Shown piece by piece: positions 34,422 to 45,644 of a DNA stretch of 64,000 bases; positions within the stretch are counted from its first letter, which is position 1, and every line of letters begins with the position of its first letter. The stretch comes from Ascochyta rabiei. Lineage: Eukaryota; Ascomycota; Dothideomycetes; Pleosporales; Didymellaceae. The position numbers and the translations under genes are program-made. The notes beneath the pieces are model-generated. The model saw only the letters and a program-made list of their open reading frames with translations. It had not been told where the DNA came from and did not search any database. Location: NCBI RefSeq assembly GCF_004011695.2, contig NC_082407.1:1922001-1986000 (forward strand). The letters are read 5' to 3'.

Positions 34422-37400
34422 CTTACCTCGTGACCTCAAACTATCGTGTTGTATCTCGCGTCTGCGGCAGGCTTCCCCACAAAGCTTTGGTGCATAATCA
34501 GCACGTGATGATAATCTAGGCGAGGGATCCCTGCCCGGAAGCAGATCTCTCTATCGGGCAGGCGCAAGAGATCGACGGCGTCCAACGGGCCGATAAGCAA
34601 GTTGTCTTCTGAACGTGTTTCTGGCACTGGCACACCGTGGCCCCACGCAGTCTTCTCGTGAACCGCTCGACCATGGTAGAAGTGCGGAGTAATACCCGGT
34701 GTACCGTGGTCGTCGATGGACCATACCGTCAGAGGAGCGCTTTGTTCACTTTCAGCATGCTCCCTGAGCGAAGGATCGAACGACGGCAGTTCAGAGTCGC
34801 AGTCGCATTTCGGTCTTGCCCCAACTGAGGAGAATTCCATTGGATCTGGCCAAGATCAATGGCCGGTCAGCAATGAATGGACAGCGAGTGATGCTCGTGG
34901 TCCTTACAGGACCGTGGGCACAGCGCCGCTCGCTGACCACTGCATGTAAGATGCATATCGGTATTATCTTGAGAGCATCACACGGTAGGATGTACAGTGG
35001 CGGACTCAGGCGCATCACGTTTACCGTCGGAGATGTGTCTCCGAGAAAGCTCACAAAGGCAACTGAAGGAGTCGGACGTCAGACGCTTTGGTACACTTGG
35101 TGTTGATCATCGTAGGAAGCGAAAGGCTAAGCAGGTTTCCAGTGCTTTGCCCGAAATTGCTTTGTTGGTATGTCACTTGGGGCACTTGGGGCGAGCATTT
35201 CGAACTGCCGATAGCTGCTGAGCCTCGTCGACCACCGTTATGTGCGGTGCAACATGCCAGCTACGTACCAACTGCATTTGTGTGACGGCTAGATTCCCAA
35301 CAGTTCCACCTATGAACGGCTACCCGGCTGCTCACTTATGAGGCCTGATGCACAGCATGCGGTCTTAGTCCGTGTGTTTCGGCTTGAGTCTGTCCTAGCA
35401 ACGTGTTGTCCTCTGGGTGCACAAAGGCTTCTCAGATTCTGCAGGTCCATAGGTGGCTTAGATCGGACAGCGACAGCAAATTCGTCGACCCCAACCCCAT
35501 ACCCAGGATTCGCGATGAGGTCAGGTACTAACGACCCACCTGACAGTACCTCGCATATATGCAGTCTGCCGTGTAAGCAGTAACTCTAAGTGGACATGTT
35601 ATACGACTGAAGCAAGGCTGACAGGTACCGCAGCTTCTGTGTACTGAAGGAAGGCAGATAGCTCGCTGCCTGTAATTAGTCGTGCATCCTGAAGTTTCGA
35701 GATCTGCAGGTTGACGCAGGGCAGTTGCAATGCTCGCGACATGATCAGAGCATGCTCTTCCAAATCATGGGTGCTGTGTGAGAAACATTGTCTCTTCGCC
35801 TGGGACAAGGCCAATCGCAACACCAAGGTAGTCTGACTCACGGTCCATGCGGGAGGACGTACTGTGTACAGAGCGTGCACTGGCACCTGACACGAAAGCC
35901 GTTGTTCTCGAAACCTGGTTGTCGGTTCTTGCGCATCGTCATGCAATCCAGGACTCAAGTAAAGAGGCGTACATGCGGCGGTGGCCTCGAGCTAAGTCAG
36001 TAACCAAGACGAAGCTGCTCCAAAACGACCAGAGATGCATGCACTGTGGTTGTGTTGGCCGCGCTTTACCTGTGAGGCTGTTGTAACCAAGGACTCCGGT
36101 CGTCCATTCGTACCACCCTGTGACCAGGCCGCAACTTGACTGATCTTCATTGCCTGTCTCAGAAGAAAGGCAGGAAGACCAGCGCGCGTGACGACCGCCA
36201 AGGTCTGTTTGCCGCTCGAATAAAAAAAACGTCGGTCAATCTGTGCTTGTTCAGGCCCTAGAGTTGGATTATTGAGTGCGAGTCCAAGGATTAGGCTGCG
36301 CCGCGGCTTGACCTCATGGATATTGTTTGGGAGCACTATTCCCAGGGGCCGAGTTCTATTGAGCCGAGCAAAGGCAGTCTTGCTGCCAGTCATTGACCTG
36401 CGTCAATGAAGCGCGGACACAACGTGACCACTGACAATGTCGTGTAACTGCCTGGTAGATCGGCACAGACCCGTGTGGACCTTGTGGTATGAGGGGGTGG
36501 TTCTCATAACCATTGAATGGAGTCGGACGTAATCATTTAGTCATTCTGATTCCAGAGCTACACAATGGGATGACTGAGGAAACCAGGCTGGGACTTTGTT
36601 GTTATCAAACAAACGGAGGTGATCGCGTTTAATGTTTGTTCCGCTCGCTGGGTACGCACTGCAAGGACGACCAGCGTTGAGCGCTGAGTACGTGGGATAT
36701 CGTAGCCTGCGGGCCAAGTCCAAGGGAATGAAAGGGTTGGTTTTCCCCTGCCAACCTCTCTGGTGTCTGGTCATCTACACATGGCAACATCTCAGGCTTG
36801 ATGTCATGCTCTCAGGTCGACAGACATGGGCAGAGGGCGTCACTGGCGTCTCGTCCAGTGCATGTTCTGATGCGTCGTCGTCCATGGACCATGGTTCGAT
36901 GCAGCTAGCGGCCAGAGAAGTGGTGAGCACAGTCAGTGCTGGGCGAGAATTGGACAGCTTGCTGCGTGGACAAAGCAATATGCAGGCCATGTAGACGGCA
37001 TCATTGTGTGCGGCATGCACGACTCGGCGTGGAGTCGGCCATGAGGATCGCCGGTCGAGCGCGGGCTTTGCTTTTCCCGGCGAACGCGCCGGTTGGGCAG
37101 GAGACGTGGAGAAAGGCGGCCCTCGTGGCGGGCGGTGCTATGCACAGCGGGCGGCATCACCCAAACCGCGATCGCGGCTGGGCTCCCAGCACGGCGCGGT
37201 GAGGAAACGCTGCTCCGGCTGCACGCACATGTGGCTGCGCTGGAATGCTGGATGACGATGCGCAGTCGCAGGTCCGGTCGGGCAGATGTCGTGCTGCTGG
37301 GCGTCATCTGCACGTCCGTCTGCCCATCTGCACCGCCATCTGACCATGCAGCAACGCAGCAGTTCGCGCGCGGAGCCAGGGAGGGCCATATTAGTTGCAA

Positions 37401-38852
37401 CTAGCCGCCGCTAGACGGGCTTGTATAGATACACGAGGCCTCGATTGAACGATTCCCACGTGCTGCCGGCTTTGTTCTGGGCATCAGCATCCTCATTAGT
37501 TGGTCCCTCCCAGAAGTGCCCTTGCTGATTGAATTCGTGATCGTTGGCTTTCCACTCCGCTGCAAGCTCCTCCACTTCGAATCCGGCCCGTGGTCGCACA
37601 CACGTCCAGACCAGCGGCTGCGCGCTGCTTGTTCGTGTCTCCATCCGGCTCGTTGTGTGCCCTCCGCGCCCTTGGAACGGCTCGGCGCCCCGTCCCATGC
37701 AAGGCACGCTGCGCTCATTGAATCATCGGTCGCAAGCAACAGCTGCTGGCCCCCTCACCCTTCCTAGGACACCAAATCCACACGATTGCCTGCTGAGGCC
37801 GGCTCGCCCTCCCTCCAACACCCCACTGCTCTTTGCTCGCTGCCCTACGCGTGCAGCACGCCGCCGACCAGTGCTGCTTCGGCGCTGACCTTGTTTTCGC
37901 CGCTCCCCGTTTGTTTGGGAAGCTCGGTTTGACCGCACTCGACGTGTGCAACCTCCAGGCGCCACCCATCACCTGCTCTCCATAGGCTCCCGGAACAGGC
38001 CAAAGCTCGCCAGCGGACTCTGGCGCGCCTCGCAGGACGCCTGCACGTTGCATCGGATCGCCAGCACGCCAGTCACCGCGTAAATCGGAGATCCCGCCTT
38101 CAGGACGCTGTGCACCACACTGGCGCCAAGCAAGATTGGTTCTGCAATTGACCTTGCTGCAACGCAGACCCGCCGAGAATTGCACTGCAGCCACGTCCAA
38201 TTTGGCTGCGAGCGTTGGTGAGAGCTTCATGATCCGTCGGGGTCGGCGCGATTCTCTCTCGTTTAGACTGGTGTCGCTGCTGTCCGCCAAAAGAAGAGCG
38301 TCTCGACATCGTCATCGCTCAGACTGGCTGCCACCGCAACTGCCTGCCACTCTGCTGCCCACCGGCTTTCTTCGCCTGTCGACCCTACACGACCGCACAC
38401 AATTGCGCCTGCCTCCTCAGCGACCAAGCACATTGCTTGGCACAATCCCGGGAGATTTCTTCTGCTGGCTTGCCCCACTAAACGTCTACCTCGACCCCAA
38501 AGGGTAGGAGCGACCACCTGCGTCCCGTGCGCCCTCGACCGAACCCTCAACCTTCCTTCTCACCAGCCTGCAGCCCTCTCCGGCCGTGTTTTTCCTCCAC
38601 GCTGCTGCCATTCATCCGCTCCAGATCGTCATCCTCTCTTGTTACCACCGCTCCACTCCATTTCACCGCTGCAACGGGAAAGCCGCCCATCCATACCACT
38701 CCCTACTCGGCCGCCCTCTCTTGCTCCTCATTGGCCAGCCTCCTACACCACTGGCGCTCTGCATCACCACCCAACCACGGCATCCCGCCTCACATTTGCC
38801 TCCCAACCTCAGGTAGTGCAAAAGGCACCGCCGCTCGCTCACTGGCATCGTC
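34422..38852. other. 4.4 kb stretch without a supported gene
   Basis: This is the longest gene-free interval in the window, with normal base composition and no transposon signature that I can see. Frames of 100-190 codons occur on both strands (for example minus 34436-34840 and minus 37715-38290), but they overlap one another, lack family resemblance and have no convincing splicing. The last 400 bp are C/T-rich and are probably a long 5' leader of the bHLH gene. Non-coding RNA genes cannot be excluded. Confidence 0.45.
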
Positions 38853-40440
38853 ATGGAGTCTGTCTCTCAACAACGGCCGCCAGTACCCGCCAGCGGGTCT
38901 CACCCTCAGGCTCTGCCATCCATCGCTTCTCTTACCAACAGCCTTTCTCCGTCTGAACAGAGCCCAGTTCGATTCAGACAGCATTCCGAGTCTCGCGAAG
39001 CTCGTGATTCCGGTAGTTGGTCCATCTCTCAGAGCAAACGTGAGTCCCGACTGCCACTTGCTCGTGGACCTCCAGGCTCCTTTCCATGCCAGCGCTGACG
39101 ATTCACAGACTCCTCGACCGTATCCAACAACATGGGTTTACAGTTGCAGACAATCCTCAATGCTGAGGACTCGCCGACACGCAATGTACCTGACACGCCG
39201 TCTTCAGTCAGGCACCAGGCTGCCCACCCTCAACAAGTATGTCATGTACAATCCCGTATAGAGTCCGCTAATAAATCTTCAGCACAATGCGCCCTTCCCT
39301 TCCCTCAACCAGGGCTTTGGCGACAACCGCTTGAGCATCGATGCAGGCTCACACTTCGACTCTCGACGCAGTAGCGTGGACAGCCGCATGAATGTAGGAA
39401 TGGGCCACCTTCAAATTAGCCCTTCTTCGCCGTACGACAGCCAAAACACGTCGCGAGTTTCACTTGTCTCCAATCTCCAGGCACAGCGAGGTATCACCAA
39501 TCCTGATGCACGCATCAATGGTGCCTCCCCACTGTCGCCGCCGGCCCGCAACAGCGTTCTCCGTACTAACCATCCTCCTCGCCGGGCGCCCGTCATCAAC
39601 CCAAATCCTCGAAGCGTGTCGGGGATGCCTGATCCAATGGCTCCCGCCCCCACGAAGGGCTACGCTTGGGCTTTTCCTGCCGAGTTTGAGCCTGAAGAAA
39701 GGCGGGCATCGAGCAGTGGTGAGTCTAGCGCAGGGAACTCAAATGTTCCGTCACGCCAGAATAGCTTTGCCACATCCATCAACAGTAGCATCTACACCAC
39801 AGATTCACATCTTCCCTCTGGACAGAAGCGATTGGACAATGGCACGCACTACCCAACATCTACCCAGATGCCTATGCTAACTCGGCACAGATGTCTCTAC
39901 AACTCATCATCACTCCATGCAACACCGCAGTGTCACAAGTCTCCAAGGTATCGACCATGCAGCTCTTGCTCAAGGCAGCGGAAATTATAGCAGGACCCCA
40001 GAGCTCCGTATCAGCCACAAGATGGCCGAAAGAAAGCGTCGAAGTGAAATGAAGAACTTGTTCGATGAGCTCAACAATATACTTCCCAACTCTCCTGGAA
40101 GCAAATCAAGCAAGTGGGAGATTCTCACAAAGTGTAAGTGCTCCGTCCGTGTCTGGAAATGTGCCCATACTGACACTGTGGCAGCCATCGAATACATCAG
40201 GACACTTGGCAGGGCACACGAAACTGCGCGAGCTGAGAATGCACGACTTCGACCCGAAGCCGACTTTTCCAGACGCGCACAAGAGGAGAACGAACTGCTA
40301 CGGAATGAGCTCACAGCCGTCTGGAGCAACCTGCGCCGTCTTGATCCCAACAACCCGCATATCTACGGAAGCATGACGGGTATGCTTGCACAACAACAAG
40401 GCAACACACCAGCATCGACCAACAACGTGCTGCCACCACT

Positions 40441-40472
<32 letters not shown>

Positions 40473-40582
40473 CCCAGGCGCAGCCTCCACCACCCCAACC
40501 CCAATGGGGTGCACCTGCACCTACGGCTATGCAGGGTGTCGAATTTGGTGGTATCCGACCTTACGAGCACCCACATCGTTGA
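38853..40582 (+). CDS. Basic helix-loop-helix transcription factor
   Basis: A nuclear regulator expected to bind E-box DNA. Five exons are modelled: 38853-39039, 39109-39236, 39283-39841, 39891-40133 and 40185-40582, giving 504 residues. The bHLH is at about 331-383: basic region RISHKMAERKRRSEM (His, Glu and Arg of the E-box H-E-R pattern visible), helix 1 MKNLFDELNNIL, loop with SPGSKSSK, helix 2 WEILTKSIEYIRTLG, followed by a leucine-rich coiled-coil extension. Upstream is a long Ser/Pro/Asn-rich region; downstream is a Gln tract and Pro-rich tail. Intron 3 is uncertain: no GT donor exists close to the acceptor, and a GC-AG intron (39842-39890, 49 bp) best preserves coding sequence and phase. 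GT donors at 39719 or 39785 are also in phase. Family: resembles Esc1-type fungal bHLH proteins (inference). Confidence 0.87.
40442..40471 (+). repeat. (CAG)10 trinucleotide repeat encoding poly-Gln
   Basis: Ten uninterrupted CAG codons lie within exon 5 of the bHLH gene, followed by a Gln/Pro-rich segment. Such tracts vary in length between strains. Confidence 0.95.
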
Positions 40583-42339
40583 CCGGCGACACGCATAAAC
40601 CTGGCACAAGCCGGACTTGTCTATTGAGGACTTGTTGTACATTACCATCTTAGCATTCACGGGTCACAGGCGTTGTCACATACACTTTTCGATACTCAAA
40701 ATTTTCTCGTCATTCGTCACTACGCGGGTGGCTCTTAGGTGGATTGCATGACTGCAAGCCAACGTATGCGTTTCATTCTTCCACAAGGACAACGTCATCC
40801 ATCGTGTATCGGGCAACCGACCTATGGCGCTGGCGTTTGTCAGCACTGGCGACCCCACGAGGCATGGCAGTGATCCTGGACGGGATGTTCCAGTGGTTAT
40901 CGTGTTCTTCGATTCCTTTTCGCACCGTGCTGTCTTCTTTGGGAATATATTATGGGAGTGGCTAATACCAATTGAAAGGATTTACGCAGGGTGTTCGATC
41001 TTGGACCCACAGCAAAAGTATGTCAATCACATGATCTACATGGCTGTTTTCGGAAGGGTACTAGGTATGGCATTAATTGTTCACTAAGAACACGTTTGTG
41101 AGTTACAATAATGTCAGAAGGAGTTCTCGTTGTTATCTGGACCTCGGTCCCTGTACATGGAACGGCCTGTCTGCAAGGATGTTATTTGTTTTGGTAATCA
41201 TGCTGCTTACGATGCACAAAAAAAGCATTAGTTAGCTAGAATAACGAAACCAAGTCACCCTACCATCTCACTAGTCGGTGCTCTCGAACACGTCCGGGTC
41301 GCTCCGAGATGTTCAAGCCAATTTGTTCAATCCTTGCGACATGCTTTTACCGTATGTAGATCGATCGCTAAGACCGAGTAGACAGCGCGTCCCACCACTA
41401 GGCACAAGAGCCGTCTTCGAGATCTGCAGATCTGCACTTCTGCATGTGCGTGCGATCGGCCGCGTTTCCGGTGGCTGAGCACGCACATGGCGAGCAGACC
41501 GTTGGGAGAGCTTAGAAGAGTTTGGCAGGTCGATCCGGAGATTAGGTGATGGTCTGGAGACAGTTTCCGCGTAGTGCGCATGTAGTGTGGAAGTACCAAA
41601 GTTCAAGTGGCATGATCATTCGCGATGCTGTTGAAAACGTGTGTCATGCCGCTATTGTTTATTTCGGTTGTAGCAAAGATGCCAGAGTAGTAGCGAGCCT
41701 GATGTGTTTGGTGGGAGGAAGGAAGGAAGGAAGGAAGGAAGGTAGGCAGGAAGGCTCACTGCAGAGCAAAGACTGCTGCATAATGCTAGACGTTTTTGGA
41801 AGAGTGGGAGGCTAGGAACAAGCAAAGCGTGTTCTCTCACTTTGGTAATGCGTGACCAAACACGGCTTGTGAGTGTAGTTCTCAAGTCCAACTGAACGAA
41901 GTTGATCGCTACTGCAGTGTTTAGTGCATATGTGACTTCTGACCGAGGTCTGCAAGGACCTAGCCTGGCTAGTTGATAGATAGCTGGAAGCAGCATGCCA
42001 GCTTTTTTTGTCACTGTGTAAAGCCAAACAACCTTCGATCGCTGAATCTCACGGTGAGCAAGAATCAGTATAAAAAGTCGTTTCGGGGACATTTTCGTGC
42101 ATATGTGACCTTGGTCCAGAGAAGGCTTAGAACACGTTCAAACTCTCATCAACAACAAGCGGGTTAGTGTACGAAGACAAATTTCGATTCCCCTTCGTTG
42201 CTCATTATCTTCCCCTCCCATATGTTGCGCTCTCAAAAGACATCCCGACAAGACAGTATGACCCAAACGCTCAATACGCCACGCTAAGAAATGATAAATC
42301 TCAAGTCAGTGTCCAAACGTGTGTGAAGCTGTGTGCTTC
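40583..42339. other. Convergent intergenic region bHLH-Cys-rich gene
   Basis: 1.75 kb between two convergent genes with no supported coding sequence. It contains a GGAA tetranucleotide repeat, listed separately. Short open frames show no family resemblance. Confidence 0.45.
41717..41742 (+). repeat. (GGAA)n tetranucleotide microsatellite
   Basis: About six and a half perfect GGAA units, followed by slightly degenerate GGTAGGCAGGAAGG. It is a simple repeat in intergenic DNA. Confidence 0.92.
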
Positions 42340-42945
42340 TTAACAATGCTTCAAGTATTGGTCCCTCTGGAAGCAGTCCAGACACCATGAGTCTCCCTCT
42401 TCTCCCACCTCCGAAGTGCATTCCCTGCAGACCTTCATCCCACAAACTCCTAGACACTGACGTGCGCAGATGAAGCATGTTCGGCCGTGGCAGCGCATAC
42501 AATCCATGTAGTTCTCCAGATCCCTCTTCCGCCTCGGCGCTGATTTGCATGCGTGGCATGCTCGTAAGTCTGTTACAGCGTGTTGCTGGCTCTGGGCGAT
42601 TTTGAGGCCCATTGGGGTATCGGTATCCATAAGATGTGATGTTGACTTGACAAAGGCAAGCTTGTGACTGGCCCGTTTGATCTGCTTGACGGGACGATGC
42701 TCTGAGGTTCTGCGGTCGGGAGCTGGTGCATAGGACGCGTACGATCGGTCGTTGTTGTGTTCGAAGGCTGGCGAATGTTGTGGATGGGCTCCCCGGTTTG
42801 GGTGAGATACGTCTGTCTCCTGCAGTCTTTTTCGTTTCCCCAAGCCCGCGACATGTTGTTGTGAGTCTGTCATGGTGTGCCAGTAGTTGTACGATTGATT
42901 GTGTGTGTCGACAGGACCAAAGAGGTCTGATGTGATGTAGACCAT
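42340..42945 (-). CDS. Small Cys-rich putative zinc-binding protein
   Basis: Single exon, 201 residues from the ATG at 42945, which has a strong context (GCCATGG on the coding strand); an upstream in-frame ATG at 43068 gives an N-terminal extension that looks non-conserved. Function unknown. The N-terminal two thirds are polar; GKRKRLQE is a possible nuclear signal. The C-terminal third (about 130-192) carries paired cysteines: CHAC, then CMRCHGRTCFIC, CLGVC, CREC and CLDC, enough ligands for two or more zinc ions in a RING- or FYVE-like cross-brace (inference). I recall similar uncharacterised proteins across Pezizomycotina containing KSAPRRKRDLENYMDC but know no assigned role. It is divergent from the ELMO gene. 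Confidence 0.75.
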   Translation of the reverse strand: MVYITSDLFGPVDTHNQSYNYWHTMTDSQQHVAGLGKRKRLQETDVSHPNRGAHPQHSPAFEHNNDRSYASYAPAPDRRTSEHRPVKQIKRASHKLAFVKSTSHLMDTDTPMGLKIAQSQQHAVTDLRACHACKSAPRRKRDLENYMDCMRCHGRTCFICARQCLGVCGMKVCRECTSEVGEEGDSWCLDCFQRDQYLKHC

Positions 42946-43403
42946 GGCGGCGAAGGGGTGAAGAGGTGCAAAACGAATGTTCCAGCAATGTCGAAAAGAG
43001 TGAAGAGCAGATTTCTGGCTGGACTGCAGACGCTGGGAAAGACAATGCAAGAAAGAGTGTAGTGACAACGACAGCGAGAAGCTTGGTGAAGCTGTTGTTG
43101 GAGGATCGACGAATTGCCAGGCAGAAAGCCGCTATGCCGCTAGCGTGTTAACGCTATGCAGGTGAAGAAAGCGCGGCCCCCACATAGCACGCTTCACGTG
43201 CCATATTGACGCCCAAGCGGCGCGCCCGTGGTACATTAGATGGCTAGACTCCCATTATGGATAATTGAGCTTGCGACTGCGTACATCACCTTTGAAACGG
43301 ATACAGGCATGTTTTGACACTTGCTACGGTAGTTGTTATGAATTGGCAACGTTCACAATCCTCACCTTCACCCCGGCATTTTACACGACCTTGACCCTGA
43401 GCC
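42946..43403. promoter_or_regulatory. Shared upstream interval, Cys-rich gene and ELMO gene
   Basis: 458 bp separate the two divergent start codons, so both promoters must lie here. No specific binding site is assigned. Confidence 0.5.
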
Positions 43404-45644
43404 ATGGAGAGCGTCAATGTCTCCGAGCTGGTTGCTCGATTGGGAGCCGAGGAGGAGTCGACCAAGAAGATGGCAGCGTTCAAGTTACAGAGCGCCATTG
43501 GTGACCCCTCCTTCGCAGACGTCTTCATATACGAGGGAGGCTTGCCGAAGCTCAGATTTCTGGCTCTGCATGCGACAGGAAACACTTTGGCTTACAGCCT
43601 CACATCGCTGGCGCGCCTACTTGAGCTGGACAAGGGCTGGGACCATGTCACAGATGATCTGATAGCGAGAGTGGGTGCCGTGCTGGGCGTTGTTGATGTA
43701 CGGAAAGACTGACGGAGGGGTGACAGATAGTCGATCTCGTAGTTGCGCAGCCACTCGTCAATGTCAATCGAGGTGCCATGTCGGTTCTAGCAGCGATTGT
43801 CGGACACCCTCTCCATCGAACCTCTCAGCCTGGTACCACTGGCTTCCAGAGACTCAAGCCAGCAGTCGACACCCAGCCGCACTTCCTCCCTTCGCTCGTC
43901 GAAAAGATCACCTCCGCCGACCATGCCCTCTGCGCAAACTCGCTCCAGCTGATCAATGCGCTGATGCGCGACGCCATCGCCCACGATGCCGACTTCGAGG
44001 CGCCCAAGTTTATAAAACAGCTACAGGAGCTTGGTGTAATAAAAAGCGTATATGCGCTCATGCAGAGCTCTGCGATACAAGACTTGGCTCATCCGTTGCT
44101 GGACTTCCAGACACTCACCAAAATACTACTGCGTAATTGGCGGGAAGAGAAGGTGGATTTGGAAAAGTCAGACCACCGAAGGGCAATTCGAGGCTTACAC
44201 ACCGCCACCAGTGCTGAGAAGCAAGTGGCGGACGGTAAAGGCAGTAAGAAGTTGAAGTGGCGGCGGCTGGGCTTCGATACAGAGTCACCGGCCTGGGAGT
44301 TTGAGGCAACAGGATTTCTTGGTCTTATGGACTTCACTGACTATGTCTATAAGAACGAAGATGGATTCCAGAAGCTCATGTTGGAGCAGTCAGCAGAATC
44401 AGTCGAGCAGCGCTGCCCTATTGCTCGCGCTAGTCTTTCGGTTACCTCAATACTATATGAACACTTCGAGGTGGAACGGGCCGACGATCTCGACTCACAG
44501 AGATATACGGTTCTTGAGTCTCGGGCAAACTTCGACCGATCCTTCCGGCCTCTGCTGCTTCATTGGTCACGAGTGCACACAAGCGGCCTCAATGCGTTCA
44601 TCCGACTGTGGAAAACGGCAAGAGCCCAAGTAGAGGACTTTGATAAGATTGAAGAACTGGTTCGGATATTGATCGAGCAAGTTGTTGGTCAGGCACCTCG
44701 TACGAGAGGGATCAAGGACGTCGAGGAAGAGTTGGCAGAATTTGAGATACAGAGACTGCGAGAGTTACAGATGGAGTTACTCGAACTCACGTATGAAGAT
44801 GCATGGGGACACCACTTACGGTATGTTCATTGGGTTTCCGCCATCAGCGCCAAGACTAAGCATGCGTAGCCAAGTCCGTGAGGAACTGAACCATGAGGCT
44901 CTCCAGTTCGTCAAGGAGCAAAGGATAAGGTGCTTACTTCAAGGCGCGTGGTTTCCAAGTGGTCTTGACTACAGCTCGGGTGCGGGGCCCGTCACAAGCA
45001 AGACTCTCAGCCGTGCAGTCCCCTCAGCGTGGCGTTTTGTACGACTTTCACACAACCGCCGATATCTGCATTATGCCGACTTTGACGAAAAGGCAACAAC
45101 CGAACCGAGGCTGGACGCCTTGCAGGAAAAAAGTAAGTGCTACCGATCGGCCTAGGTCGCATGCTTGTGTAAACACGGTGGCTGACATGCATTGGCAGTT
45201 GATCTTTCCATTGTGTCCTCTGTCGTGAGCAATGTCTCGGCAGAAGCACCGTCGTCTTCTTCGTCCGATAGCACAGTGAAGAGTCTCCCGCAGGAGCGAG
45301 CCTCCACGTCGACCAAGATAACGATTCATGGCTATCTGCCTTCGACAAGTCACTCGCGGCAGACTTCCAGCGGTTCAGGTGCAGGACGCAAAGAGTCGGT
45401 TTTACTACAGTTGCACCCTCAGGGCCACACGCTTGCATCAGAATGGCTTGATGGACTGCTTATGTTACTGAATCAACAGCCTATCACAGCAGACACCAAC
45501 AAGCTTGTCGATTTCATCGGCGGCTATGGACTCAAGATCCGCCTGCTCAACGTGCGCTTCGAGGATGTGGGCTTAGAGGAGCCGGTCTTACCAAGCCGCG
45601 AAGGATTGGATGATGAGTATTATTACGACATAGCTGGAGCATGA
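43404..45644 (+). CDS. ELMO/CED-12 family protein
   Basis: ELMO proteins partner DOCK-type exchange factors to activate Rac-like GTPases and so control actin and polarised growth; the yeast counterpart is Lmo1 with Dck1. Exons: 43404-43670, 43727-44820, 44870-45132 and 45199-45644, giving 689 residues. For intron 1 the donor GTGGGT at 43671 (56 bp) is preferred, because it restores LIARIVDLVVAQPLVNVNRG, over a GTACGG donor at 43698 that would make a 29-bp intron. Visible: N-terminal armadillo-like helical repeats (SLTSLARLLELDKGW), a central region with GFLGLMDFTDYVYKNEDGFQ and the ELMO core (FRPLLLHWSRVHTSGLNAF; LAEFEIQRLRELQMELLEL), and a C-terminal PH-like domain (LQGAWFP, WRFVRLSHNRRYLHYADF). 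Confidence 0.9.

Noticed and set aside
34436..34840. Minus-strand frame of about 134 codons upstream of the hypothetical gene at 33.0-34.4 kb
   Set aside because: It has an ATG and an even composition (for example LLRLPDREICFRAGIPRLDY), but I recognise no family, it lies in the probable promoter of the downstream gene, and opposite frames are equally long.
37715..38290. Minus-strand frame of 191 codons antisense to the bHLH leader
   Set aside because: It overlaps other long frames in GC-rich DNA and looks like a by-product of base skew; no motif is visible.
38527..39261. Plus-strand frame of 244 codons overlapping the first bHLH exons
   Set aside because: It is rich in Ser/Pro/His from a C-rich leader and runs in a different frame through the exons of the bHLH gene.
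42284..43045. Minus-strand frame of 253 codons overlapping the Cys-rich gene
   Set aside because: The alternative frame lacks the patterned cysteines and the strong start context; it is a shadow of 42340-42945.
43698..43726. 29-bp intron in the ELMO gene
   Set aside because: It is in phase but far shorter than other introns here; the donor at 43671 gives a 56-bp intron and a better match to the family.
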